A stretch of DNA of 51,149 nt from Eubacteriales bacterium (GTDB lineage Bacteria > Bacillota_A > Clostridia > Christensenellales > Aristaeellaceae): assembly GCA_029974035.1 (NCBI GenBank), contig JARKQG010000027.1:1-51149 (forward strand), in the 5' to 3' direction. The notes below the pieces were generated by a model. It was not told the DNA's origin and ran no database searches. It saw only the letters and a list, made by a program, of their open reading frames with translations. A program made the translations under genes and the position numbers. Each line of letters begins with the position of its first letter. The stretch's first letter is position 1. This document shows positions 42,360-50,253 of the stretch, piece after piece.

Positions 42360-43527
42360 CGACTGGGGCATCCGCGGCGCAATGGACCGCCGGCTCTCCG
42401 CGCTTGACGCCTCGCCCGTACGCAGGGCGCGGATCCGGCAGAGAATCCATCAAGAGGAGGAAGTTGTTGTGAAAAAGAAGCTTACGGTCGGCATGGCGCT
42501 GGCCATCGCGCTCCTGTTGGCGCTGGCGGGCGTGGCGCTGGCGGCGGGCCTCAATCTGTTCGAAGCCTTTGGGCAAAGCGACGCGCGGCTCGCGGAGATT
42601 GCGCCCAGGGCGGTCCTGGTGACGGAAGCCCCCGAAACGGTGGAAAGCAGCGAGCTGGGAACCACCGTGGCCGCCATCAACAGCGCGTATTACGACGGCG
42701 AGTCGCTGCTGGTCGCCTACTCCATCGAAAACGGCGCCCGCACCGAGCGCTTTACCCCCACCGAGGCGCAGCTTTCGCAGATGACGAAGCTGGACGCGGC
42801 CCCCTTCATCGTGGAACAGGGAGATGTCGTAGACCCGATTCTGGACGAATTCAACCAGGCGCAAAAGAGCGGCACCCCCTACGGCATTACGCGCTACTAC
42901 GTCTACCCCAGCGACCACACCAAGACGGGCGAGGGCCTCGATCTGCCGCCGACGCAGGAAATGGAAAAATCCTCGCCGGAGGGCGGGCAGTACATGCTCC
43001 GCGAATATGAATCCCCGCTGCCGGAGGGCGCGCGGAACCGGGACAGTCTGAATATCCGGATCCCCCTCTATCAGAGCGCGGTTTCTCTCTACTTCGACGG
43101 AAAGGACTGCTACCAGCTCGCCGCCGAGCCGAAGGAAGCGGGCGTCATGACCGCCACCGTCCCGCGCACCGGCGCAAAGGCGCGCCATTATGTGGGCGAA
43201 GGTACGTATGGCGGCGAAGCGGTCCGTGTGAAAGCGGATGCGTCCGCCGTCCGCGCCGCCGTCACCGTGTCCGCCGATGCCGATTTGTTCTCCGAACTGC
43301 CCGAGGACAGCTGGTATGAACTCGTCGTGCGCGACACCGCGGGGAACCCGCTTCGGATGACCCGCTGCGGAGCCGCCGATGCCCGCACGCTCGAGGCCGC
43401 CTTCGAGAGCACCGGCACCCTGCCGGACGGCCTGACGGTATACATTCTGGTCGCGTCGGAGGGCGAATGGGACGAGGCGGCCGCGCTGGCCGCCGCCACG
43501 CCGATCCATCTGACGATGGAGAAGTAA
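42349..43527 (+). CDS. Membrane-anchored anti-sigma-like protein (DUF4179-like)
   Basis: 392 residues starting at GTG 42349, nine bases after TTGGAGG. Residues 1-44 are cytoplasmic and charged (IDDWGIRGAMDRRLSALDAS), 45-67 form one membrane helix (LTVGMALAIALLLALAGVALAAG), and the remaining 320 residues are extracellular and beta-rich, with the segment TVAAINSAYYDGESLLVAYSIENG that is typical of DUF4179 proteins co-encoded with ECF sigma factors. It probably holds the sigma factor at the membrane until an outside signal arrives. It lacks a zinc-binding HxxxCxxC motif, so sequestration would use another mode. Confidence 0.75.
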   Translation: MRIDDWGIRGAMDRRLSALDASPVRRARIRQRIHQEEEVVVKKKLTVGMALAIALLLALAGVALAAGLNLFEAFGQSDARLAEIAPRAVLVTEAPETVESSELGTTVAAINSAYYDGESLLVAYSIENGARTERFTPTEAQLSQMTKLDAAPFIVEQGDVVDPILDEFNQAQKSGTPYGITRYYVYPSDHTKTGEGLDLPPTQEMEKSSPEGGQYMLREYESPLPEGARNRDSLNIRIPLYQSAVSLYFDGKDCYQLAAEPKEAGVMTATVPRTGAKARHYVGEGTYGGEAVRVKADASAVRAAVTVSADADLFSELPEDSWYELVVRDTAGNPLRMTRCGAADARTLEAAFESTGTLPDGLTVYILVASEGEWDEAAALAAATPIHLTMEK

Positions 43528-43640
43528 CGGCCCGCTTTCCGCCATCCCGTCCAGCGCGCCCTTGTCGCCGGCTAAGAAGCCGCGCGCAAGGACAGGGGGA
43601 AAAAAGTCACAGAAGGCATCAAAAAGCAGGGCAGACCATC

Positions 43641-43670
43641 AAAAATCCGGCCACAGCGCCGGATTTTTTT
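43641..43670 (+). terminator. Intrinsic terminator after the sigma/anti-sigma pair
   Basis: Stem AATCCGGC with loop CACAGC and complement GCCGGATT, running into seven T residues (43664-43670). The A-run on the left arm pairs with part of the T-run, so it could also act weakly in reverse. Confidence 0.85.
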
Positions 43671-43825
43671 GTTGCCCCGGGGGGTTACGCGGCATTATAA
43701 CTTATCCCCGCAAGTTTTGATCGCTTTTCTGGGGAGCAGTATAGAGATTATCCGCACACCGCAGCGGCCGCCCGCCGGTGTGCCTGTTGCGAAGCCCGCG
43801 CTTTCCAATATGGAGAGCCGAGCTG
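43671..43825. other. Intergenic stretch without recognised features
   Basis: Between the terminator and the MFS remnant. No gene, repeat or promoter pair that I could support. Confidence 0.5.
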
Positions 43826-44089
43826 TTATCCGCACAGGGTGCCGTCGTTTGTGCCCAAGTCGTCAATGGCCAGCGCATCAATACAGCCTGTGGAAAACGC
43901 GCGGCCCGATCCGTTTGAGACCATTGCGCAAAAGAGCATTGCCATGGATTGAAAAAATAGCATAAGACAGTAGCTGAGAAAAGAGAGGGCGGCGGAGAGA
44001 AGAAGCCGCCCCTTCCTCCCGCAAATCTGCAAACACCCCGCGGCCTCCATCCATGGCCCTCCCTCTGACGTTTTCTTGGGTAGGTACAT
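43826..44089 (-). pseudogene. Decayed fragment of an MFS transporter
   Basis: An 87-codon frame whose middle, GRKGRLLLSAALSFLSYCLM..AMVSNGSGRAFSTGCIDALAID, matches the third and fourth membrane helices of major facilitator drug/sugar permeases, where DR.GRK..LL and AF.SG..DAL..D are conserved. The start codon lies within what should be the second helix and the frame ends 11 residues after the motif, so about 80 per cent of the protein is gone. No ribosome site is visible. I read it as a remnant; a small membrane protein is less likely. Confidence 0.5.
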
Positions 44090-44137
44090 ATATGGCTCAG
44101 AAGCGTAGGATTATCAGATATTTTTTCTGTGTAGAAA

Positions 44138-44164
44138 GAGGGAGCCTCACTCCGAAGCTCCCTC
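44138..44164 (-). terminator. Terminator overlapping the end of a hypothetical gene
   Basis: Eight-bp stem GAGGGAGC/GCTCCCTC with an 11-nt loop that contains the stop codon of the gene at 44147, followed on the minus strand by TTTCT. Confidence 0.6.
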
Positions 44165-44491
44165 CGCGTCCTTTATATAGGCCGCCCAGATGACAAACCC
44201 CTCCCGGTCGGGCACCACCAGCACCCCGTCCCTTCGGCCGCGCTGCCGGACCAGCACGCAAGGCAGCGCGCCGCCACTTTGCGCGCGGCAGTGCGGCGCC
44301 CATTTCTCAAGAAATTGGCGCTCCACCGTCATGTCCGTGATGAAATTCTCGTAGTCGATCCGCGGGAGCAGGACGCGTCCCACGATGGAAAAGGGCCTTT
44401 CTTCGGTCAGCAGATGGAGCCTGCGCAGATGTTCGATCCGGGAAGGATACTTCACGAAGAAGGCGCGCTTCGTCAATCCGTACCGCTCCAC
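44147..44491 (-). CDS. Hypothetical protein
   Basis: 114 residues, not recognised. It is basic at the N-terminus (MERYGLTKRAFFVKYPSRIEHLRRLHLL) and seems to be a single alpha/beta domain without signal or membrane segments. The coding frame overlaps the preceding gene by 19 nt, so the two are likely coupled. A later start is possible, but none has a better ribosome site. It ends inside a terminator hairpin. Confidence 0.55.
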   Translation of the reverse strand: MERYGLTKRAFFVKYPSRIEHLRRLHLLTEERPFSIVGRVLLPRIDYENFITDMTVERQFLEKWAPHCRAQSGGALPCVLVRQRGRRDGVLVVPDREGFVIWAAYIKDAEGASE

Positions 44492-44748
44492 TCCAGCATA
44501 AACTTCACTGCGTCGCAGAACCCCGCCCGGTAGTAGTACCGCATCTCCTCGCCCACCTGAAGCATCAGCGCGTTTTCAAGCTGCTGAAAGAGCGGGCGTT
44601 GCGTTTTTGTCAGGCGTTTTTCCAAACGCGACAAACACGCGCCAACCTGCGTGATGGCTTCGTTGACTTCCTCCGGCGCGTTCGTGCCGTGATCATCCAT
44701 CCGCTGTGTGACAAAATCCTCCATGTCTTCGGTCAATTTCAAACTCAT
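44473..44748 (-). CDS. Hypothetical small helical protein
   Basis: 91 residues from ATG 44748 (MSLKLTEDMEDFV), preceded by AAAGGTGGGTTTGCCT; a longer frame to 44781 has no site. All helical, with LENALMLQVGEEMRYYYRAGFCDAVKFMLE at the end. Short Clostridia proteins of the DUF6809 kind end in a similar F..GF..A..LM.E pattern, so it may belong there, but I cannot confirm. It pairs with the overlapping gene at 44147. Confidence 0.6.
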   Translation of the reverse strand: MSLKLTEDMEDFVTQRMDDHGTNAPEEVNEAITQVGACLSRLEKRLTKTQRPLFQQLENALMLQVGEEMRYYYRAGFCDAVKFMLEWSGTD

Positions 44749-44867
44749 AGGCAAACCCACCTTTCTATCGAGTGGGTTCATTTATGGCTCTATCCGGCCA
44801 AAAAAGCAAGCGAATCCGGCCGATTGTCCGAAATTTTTCTTGAAGAAATCACGGTTTCGGGTTCCGG

Positions 44868-46496
44868 CTACGCTTCCGCGTCCTCACGCAGCAAGCGGAC
44901 ATAAATGCCCACAATCTTCGGATCAAACTGCGTTCCGGCGCACCGCTCAAGCTCCGCGATGGCCTCCTGCGGGGTTCGGGCGGCGCGGTAGTTCCGGCCG
45001 GAAACCATCACGTCATAGGCGTCCACCACAGAGATGATCCGGCTGGCGATGGGGATTTCCTCCCCCCGAAGCCCCCGGGGGTATCCGCCGCCGTCCCAGT
45101 GCTCATGGTGCGCAAGGATATAGTCCGCCACCTGCGAAAGCTCGGGCACCGTCTTTGCGATCCGATGGCCGATCGCGGGGTGCGTTTCGATCACCTTGCG
45201 CTCCTCGGGCGTCAACGGCCCCGGTTTGTTTAAAATGGCGTCCGGGATGCCCACCTTGCCGATGTCGTGCAGCATCGCCAGCAGCAATAGATCGTTGATT
45301 GTTTCGTCGGTAAGTCCCAATTTCTCCGCGACGCAGCGGCAGTGTCTGGCCATGCGGTTGGAATGCTCCTGGGTATCGGCGCTCTTTTCATGCAGCATGG
45401 TGAGCAGCAGCCGGATCGTGCTGCTCCGGTGGCTTTGATCCACCAGCAGTTTTTTGCGGAACGTCCATTTCTCCGCCTCGCGAACGATGTCTTCCGCGGT
45501 TCTTCGCTCATGCATGCTGGTGGCGTAGCCGAATGTCACCATGACGCATGAATCGCCGCACAGGCTGTTCAGCGCCGTTTGAAGGCGATGGATCACCCTC
45601 TGCGTTTCCTCGTGGGATGTGTAGGGCAGCACCAGCATAAATCCGTCGTCGTTCCAGCGCGCCACGATGTCATCCGCCCTGCAACTGGCCCGGAGCACCT
45701 TCGCAACGCGGATCAGAATTTCATCGCCCGCCTCGTAGCCGGTGGTTTCGTTGATGGCGTTGAGCCCATTTACATCGCCCAGCACGATGGACAGCGGCAG
45801 CACGCCCCGGTCAATGTACATTCTGAGTGCTTCCATCGCAAAAAAGCGGTCATACAGCCCTGTGAGGGAATCCCGGAATACCGCGTCGTAGGGTTCGCTG
45901 AAGTCCAGATCCTTGGGAATGATTTCCAGCAAGCCGCGCTCTTCCGCTGTCTTGGGCACGGTGAGCCGGGGCGCTTCCCGTACCCGCTGGTCCGGCGGCG
46001 GCATTTCCTTCCGAATGTCCGTATTCCGTTCCCTGATGCTTCTTGCGATCACTTCATAAGGGATGGAGCGCCGGTAGTATTTCCGGAAAAACTGCGGCTG
46101 GATGTCTTCGTAAATGCCGATCACCAGCGTGTCGCTGATGAAAAAGAAGGACGTCTTGTACAGATGGTTGAAGGCACTGATGTGCGCCTCACCCGTCTTT
46201 TCCTCGCTGGCGTAGGCTTCGTTGCCCAACTGGACAAGGTGCTCCACGGCCTTCTGATTCAATGAACCGAACGCCTCGGTGACGGTCTTACCAACGGCGT
46301 CCGGTTTTTCGACGCCCGCGATCGACTCAAAGGGGGCGTTTATACCGACGACACGGTAGTTTTCAATCACACCTCGTCCGTCAAACAGCGCCTCATAACA
46401 CGCGCAGGGCAGGGGAAACCGCCGAATCAGATTGCGGACCAGTAAGAGGTTTTCTTTCGCGACCCTGCTCGTCTTTTGTGTGCTCAAATTCCGCAT
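44868..46496 (-). CDS. PAS-like/degenerate GGDEF/HD-GYP c-di-GMP phosphodiesterase
   Basis: 542 residues from ATG 46496 (a TTG at 46517 is possible; GGACAGGAG directly abuts the ATG, so the start is uncertain). Parts: N-terminal PAS-like sensor (about 25-145), GGDEF-type domain (about 210-360), and HD-GYP domain (about 370-540). The GGDEF signature is ARWNDDGFML, so the catalytic motif is lost and cyclase activity is unlikely. The HD-GYP part keeps MLHDIGKVGIPD and HHEHWDGGGYP and should hydrolyse c-di-GMP. It lies 30 nt after a gene with an intact GGDEF, in the same operon. Confidence 0.88.
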   Translation of the reverse strand: MRNLSTQKTSRVAKENLLLVRNLIRRFPLPCACYEALFDGRGVIENYRVVGINAPFESIAGVEKPDAVGKTVTEAFGSLNQKAVEHLVQLGNEAYASEEKTGEAHISAFNHLYKTSFFFISDTLVIGIYEDIQPQFFRKYYRRSIPYEVIARSIRERNTDIRKEMPPPDQRVREAPRLTVPKTAEERGLLEIIPKDLDFSEPYDAVFRDSLTGLYDRFFAMEALRMYIDRGVLPLSIVLGDVNGLNAINETTGYEAGDEILIRVAKVLRASCRADDIVARWNDDGFMLVLPYTSHEETQRVIHRLQTALNSLCGDSCVMVTFGYATSMHERRTAEDIVREAEKWTFRKKLLVDQSHRSSTIRLLLTMLHEKSADTQEHSNRMARHCRCVAEKLGLTDETINDLLLLAMLHDIGKVGIPDAILNKPGPLTPEERKVIETHPAIGHRIAKTVPELSQVADYILAHHEHWDGGGYPRGLRGEEIPIASRIISVVDAYDVMVSGRNYRAARTPQEAIAELERCAGTQFDPKIVGIYVRLLREDAEA

Positions 46497-46526
46497 CTCC
46501 TGTCCATCTGACGCCAAACACCGTAT

Positions 46527-47645
46527 TTATCCCTTTTTGCCTCTCTTTTGCTCGTACATCAGCCGGTCCACATCTATTAGCGCGGCGTCCAGGTTGCACA
46601 CCGCCCCGTAAAGTTCCGAACCGATACTGCAACTCAGGCGGTACGGCTTCCCCGATTCCCGGTTGTAATCCTCCAGCGCCGCGTGGATCTTCCGCTCGAT
46701 CGCCTTCAGCCCGTCCTCTCCGCCTACAGACGCCAGAATGGAAAACTCGTCGCCGCCCAGCCGGGCAAAGGCATCGCCCTTGCGAAGCTGGGCCTGGACG
46801 ATGGCCGCAAAGGTTTTGAGCGCGGCGTCGCCCTCGGCGTGCCCGTACCGGTCGTTGATGCTCTTGAAATCGTCGATGTCCAGAAACAGAATGCCCATGG
46901 GCTCTTCCACGCACTTGCCTGCCAATTGGTTCAGGTGCTGGGCAAGGGACTGTCTGGTCCACGCCCCCGTCAAACTGTCCACCTGGATCATCCGCTCCTG
47001 CAGGTACACATACAGCACGATGAGAGAGCCCGCCGTGGTGCTCCACATCCAAAACGTTCCGTGCAGGAAAACCTGCAGAAACCCTCCGATGATCGGGAGC
47101 ATGCAGATCAGAATCAGCACCATGAACTCTTCCCGCAAAAGCCGTTCCCTGCGCCGGATCAGGAGGTACACGCAGAAGAACAGGTAGCCGTTCGTTGTGA
47201 GTACCTCCAACCAAAATAAAGGTCCCCGTCCGTATCCGTTGCCATCAACGACAAAAATGACCCCCCAAAAGGCGGACAGGCAGGAAAGCGCCACAGCCGC
47301 CATTGCCGGTATCCCATAGGCGGGGCGAATGACGCCAATCTCCTTGCTGTCATCCCCCGTAAGCACCCGGATAAACAGCATCCAGAAGTATGCGAGCAGC
47401 GGCGGCAGCACAAAGAGGAACGCGTATAGCCCCTTCAGCACGCAGTCCGCGCACACATAGGGAAGGCCGCTCACAATGCCCGAGACGGTTTCCAGCGTCA
47501 GCGCGACCAGCACCAACGTGCAGGAAATAAAGAACAGTTTATTGAACCGGTCTCGTGCGTCCAAGCGAAGCCGGGCGACGTGCAGGACAATCGCCAGAAA
47601 GACGAACGCGATGATGTTTGCAGTCACTTTGTTGAGCAGTTCCAA
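46527..47645 (-). CDS. Membrane-bound diguanylate cyclase
   Basis: 372 residues. Seven to eight membrane helices fill the first 205 residues, followed by a GGDEF domain with the signature FARLGGDEFSILAS and the metal-binding LFLDIDDFKSINDRYGHAEGD. It should make c-di-GMP from GTP. There is no RxxD inhibitory site directly before GGDEF. TTG 47645 is the start, nine bases after GAGGAGG. The downstream gene encodes the matching phosphodiesterase, so synthesis and breakdown are co-expressed. Confidence 0.9.
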   Translation of the reverse strand: MELLNKVTANIIAFVFLAIVLHVARLRLDARDRFNKLFFISCTLVLVALTLETVSGIVSGLPYVCADCVLKGLYAFLFVLPPLLAYFWMLFIRVLTGDDSKEIGVIRPAYGIPAMAAVALSCLSAFWGVIFVVDGNGYGRGPLFWLEVLTTNGYLFFCVYLLIRRRERLLREEFMVLILICMLPIIGGFLQVFLHGTFWMWSTTAGSLIVLYVYLQERMIQVDSLTGAWTRQSLAQHLNQLAGKCVEEPMGILFLDIDDFKSINDRYGHAEGDAALKTFAAIVQAQLRKGDAFARLGGDEFSILASVGGEDGLKAIERKIHAALEDYNRESGKPYRLSCSIGSELYGAVCNLDAALIDVDRLMYEQKRGKKG

Positions 47646-47682
47646 GGGGGAAATCCTCCTCTTCGCTTTTCGCCGTGGGTCT

Positions 47683-47711
47683 ATTATAAATCATGATCCG
47701 GCATGATGCAA
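47683..47711 (-). promoter_or_regulatory. Promoter of the c-di-GMP gene pair
   Basis: Minus-strand TTGCAT (47711-47706), 17-base spacer, consensus TATAAT (47688-47683), 38 nt before the TTG start of the cyclase. Confidence 0.7.
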
Positions 47712-47753
47712 AGCGGAAAAATCGGCAAAAGCGACCAAAATTGCTCGTACTCG

Positions 47754-47797
47754 TTTTAAGTACATTAAGTACATAGTAACACGTTTTGTACTTAAAA
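47754..47797. promoter_or_regulatory. Triple TTAAGTACA operator upstream of the RHH gene
   Basis: TTTTAAGTACA (47754-47764), a second direct copy TTAAGTACA (47765-47773), then the exact inverted copy TGTACTTAAAA (47787-47797). The outer two form a perfect 11-bp inverted repeat. Repeated short boxes like this are typical operators of ribbon-helix-helix repressors. Confidence 0.75.
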
Positions 47798-47843
47798 TCA
47801 ACTCACAGAGCCACAAAAAACACCGAGAAATGGAGCGGTAACC

Positions 47844-48041
47844 TTGAAAGAGAAACACTTGGGAATCCGAATCGACGCGGAATTGCACCACAAACTCCAC
47901 TATGTGTCGAAATTTGACGGGCGTTCCGCCAACGGACAAATCCTGTATCTGCTGCGGCAGTACATCGCCGAGTTTGAGAGAAAGTATGGCGAAATCCGCA
48001 TGGACGAAAGCGCGGAGGGCAGCGAGGGGAACCGTCGGTAG
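47844..48041 (+). CDS. Arc-type ribbon-helix-helix DNA-binding protein
   Basis: 65 residues. The N-terminal strand LGIRIDAEL is followed by two helices (HHKLHYVSKFDGRSANGQILYLLRQYIAEFERKYG), the Arc/MetJ-like fold that binds DNA as a dimer through the strand. TTG 47844 has TGGAGCGGTAACC upstream. It lies 47 nt behind the TTAAGTACA boxes and so most likely represses itself. No toxin or partner gene follows; the next item is a transposase stub. Such genes often belong to plasmids or integrated elements. Confidence 0.75.
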   Translation: MKEKHLGIRIDAELHHKLHYVSKFDGRSANGQILYLLRQYIAEFERKYGEIRMDESAEGSEGNRR

Positions 48042-48197
48042 TGTCGGATCCGTTGTCTTTTCCCCAGGAAGCAATAGCTGCGTACACCACGGTATTTCTG
48101 TACAGCTAGCGCTCTTGTCTAACATCAGTCCACCATAGGCAACACCGCACAAAAGCGGAGCGGTGTTCAGGGCGTCAAAATATGGTATAATGGGCGC

Positions 48198-48332
48198 ATG
48201 AACAAGCAGATAACGCTATCGGCGATTACCGACGAACTTGGTCAAGCGAAGACGCGGAAGAAGGAATTTCTTCAGCAGATCGAGCGGATCATCCCGTGGG
48301 GCGAATGGATGGAGATCATGGGTCTATGTTAG
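48198..48332 (+). pseudogene. N-terminal stub of an IS5-family transposase
   Basis: A 44-codon frame starting at ATG 48198, 8 bases after an extended -10 box (TGGTATAAT). It reads ITLSAITDELGQAKTRKKEF and then LQQIERIIPWGEWMEIM, the standard beginning of IS5-family transposases (LS..TDE.GK.KTKKKEFL..M..IVPW..W). The frame hits TAG at 48330 and what follows is unrelated, so over 85 per cent of the gene is missing. A hairpin of 8 bp (ACACCGC core) lies just upstream at about 48151-48178. Confidence 0.65.
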
Positions 48333-48743
48333 AATAACGGACAAAATGATTTTGTCAAAAAAACGAGACACCCAAAACCAACATCGGCAGGCCTTCGGTC
48401 ATCGCAAGACCCCGTCGGCAAATGCGGGTCAGCGGAGTGGTAGCGGGGTGTCAAGGCCTTACGGTACCCTTGACGCACCGGCGGCTTTCCGCGATCTTCC
48501 GCCGACGACGGGGGCTTGCGATGGCCCCAGAGGTCGGCCGCGCGGCCGTGAAGCGCCCTTTCCTTCCTGCCCGGCGGCCTATGCGGCTCGGGTCTGAGCG
48601 CAATTGGCGCGTCGCTTTTCAAGCGGCGGTAAATCGCCCTCATTTCCCGAATGTGGGCGCAGCTTGTGGTACTCGCATTCGATCCACCGGACGATCAGCC
48701 GTCCGGGAAGTCAACCCTTTTCCGGACAAAAAACTAAGCAGTG
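48333..48743. other. Unassigned GC-rich stretch between transposase remnants
   Basis: About 410 nt. Several frames are open on both strands, but none has a ribosome site, a domain I recognise or a sensible composition. A short inverted repeat, GACAAAAT-G-ATTTTGTC, lies near 48343-48359. It is probably debris of past insertions that includes one end of the IS3 element. Confidence 0.4.
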
Positions 48744-48898
48744 ATCATGCAGCCAGCTGCATGCGTGGGATTAACGCATCCATGGGGGAAAGATAACCAA
48801 GGGATTTCTGAATCCTCTTTCGATTGTAGAATCGCTCGATGAAATCGAACACTGCTTGGCGCGCCTGCTCCCGGGTATGGAAATGCGCGTGATGGATC
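48744..48898 (-). pseudogene. C-terminal part of IS3 orfB transposase, cut off by IS256 insertion
   Basis: The frame HAHFHTREQARQAVFDFIER..FYNRKRIQKSLGYLSPMDALI..stop is the end of the IS3-family DDE transposase: FYN.KR.....LGYLSP closes this family. It carries no start and is separated by 1347 bp from the rest of its gene at 50246. The stop codon is at 48744-48746. Confidence 0.85.
48891..48898. repeat. Left copy of the 8-bp target duplication
   Basis: GATGGATC, adjoining the left inverted repeat of the IS256-family element. It matches GATGGACC at 50246-50253 in seven of eight bases. Confidence 0.75.
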
Positions 48899-50245
48899 GG
48901 TCACGTCAAGAATTTTGCGCACATTTGCAGGAGACCGAACGCCAAGCGGTCGTCGCCAGATGATATTTCCAGATTCCCCGAGCCAAAGCACGGTATACTG
49001 CCCAGCAGCCACCGCCGCGTGCAGCGGCTTGACCTTGAGAGCGCCGGTTCGGGGTACTATCCTCCAAAGGTGACGGGATGAGCCACTATCGGTGATATCC
49101 CCGAGTTTCCGTCGCCGCCCGCAGACCAGCGCCCCAAACCGGCGCTGTCAAGGTTGGCGGTGAACGAAGGCGTCAGTTGGCGCGTTCCTTCTCAAGCTCG
49201 TAGAGATGCTGCATGTTCAGGTATGCCTTTCTCGCCCCACGAAGAAGATGAAACATGCCTAAGCCTTGCACACACCAGCATCAGCGCGCTGTTGCCGTCC
49301 GGGAAACAGCCGACCGCACGGGTACGCCGCTGGACCTCACGGTTGATCCGCTCGATCCCATTGTTGGTGCGGATGCGCAGCCAGTGTTGTGAAGGGTAGT
49401 TCGTATAGGTCAGCGTTTCGGCGATCCCCCCCTCCAGCGTTTTTGCGGCACCTCCGAGCTTGGTTTTCCGCAGATGCTCCGTCACTTCCTGCGCTTTGCG
49501 CAAGCAGGCCGCCTGGCTTTCTTGCGCAAAGATCGCCTTGAGCATCGCGCCGATTTCCTTGGCACGGGCGCGGGGTACCTGGCTTAGGATGTTTCGCATG
49601 AAATGCACCATGCAGCGCTGGTATTGGGCTTTGGGAAAGACCTCGGCAATCGCCGCAACCAGCCCGTTGCATTTGTCGCCCGTAATCATCCGCACACCCC
49701 GAAACCCACGTTTGGCCAGATGCCGGAGAAAATGGCGCCAGCTTTCCGTATCCTCCCGACCGCCCTCACAGGCTCCGATCACCTCCCGGTTCCCATCCTC
49801 ATTCACGCCCAGCGCAACCAGGATCGCGACGTTCTGGTACATTTCAATGAGCGCTTCCTCGACCGATTCCTCGCGGCGCTTGTAGCGCTCCACAATGGCC
49901 GTCTCAAAAGGGAGCACGCGCAGCTTCGGCACTTTCAGTTTCACCTCTCCGCTGGTGGTCAGGAGTTTTCGGGTATAATGCCCCGCGCGGGTATCTAGCC
50001 GATCTTCGTTTCGTTCATACCGGTGGGCGTTGGTAATCCGGTCCGCTTCCTCGTCCAGCAGCTTGTTGAGTGTTTCTTCCACTGTCCCGCGCACCAGATC
50101 TTTGAGCTGTCCCTTTATTTCTGCCTGATTGAGCTGTATAATATCTCCCATGGGATCCCTCCTCGTGTGGTGATGTTGCCGTTAACAACAGCTTACACGC
50201 TCTGGGCTCCCATTTTCAATTGTGCGCAAAATATTCTACCTTATC
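48899..50245 (-). mobile_element. IS256-family insertion sequence, 1347 bp, transposase defective
   Basis: Bounded by imperfect 29-bp inverted repeats (48899-48927 and 50217-50245; 21 of 29 positions match, with an identical 11-bp core TTTTGCGCACA). They are flanked by an 8-bp target duplication with one mismatch, GATGGATC against GATGGACC. The transposase runs from 50151 to 49173. About 245 bp between its end and the left repeat (48928-49172) contain no gene I can support. The mismatch in the duplication and the coding lesions show the insertion is not recent. Confidence 0.88.
49173..50151 (-). pseudogene. IS256-family transposase with internal deletion and C-terminal frameshift
   Basis: Starts at ATG 50151 (MGDIIQLNQAEIKGQL) behind AGGAGGGATCCC. 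The frame runs 319 residues to 49192, against about 390-400 in the family. After EEALIEMYQ it jumps to NVAILVALGVNEDG: the stretch of about 70 residues between these in intact members, including the first catalytic aspartate (YVDG), is absent in frame. Later motifs are kept (ITGDKCNGL, CMVHFMRNI, RTNNGIERINREVQRRTR). Near the end a one-base shift replaces the normal tail; the correct tail (RKAYLNMQHLYELEKERAN) is readable in the next frame down to 49173. The product should be inactive. Confidence 0.85.
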
Positions 50246-50253
50246 GATGGACC
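50246..50253. repeat. Right copy of the 8-bp target duplication
   Basis: GATGGACC, directly after the right inverted repeat of the IS256-family element and inside the IS3 orfB frame (codons for VH). Confidence 0.75.

Noticed and set aside
42184..43545. 453-codon minus-strand frame opposite the anti-sigma-like gene
   Set aside because: Antisense, no domain, and it runs over the sigma/anti-sigma overlap.
48422..48796. 124-codon plus-strand frame between the transposase remnants
   Set aside because: No ribosome site, Arg-rich random composition, and it runs into the antisense of the IS3 remnant.
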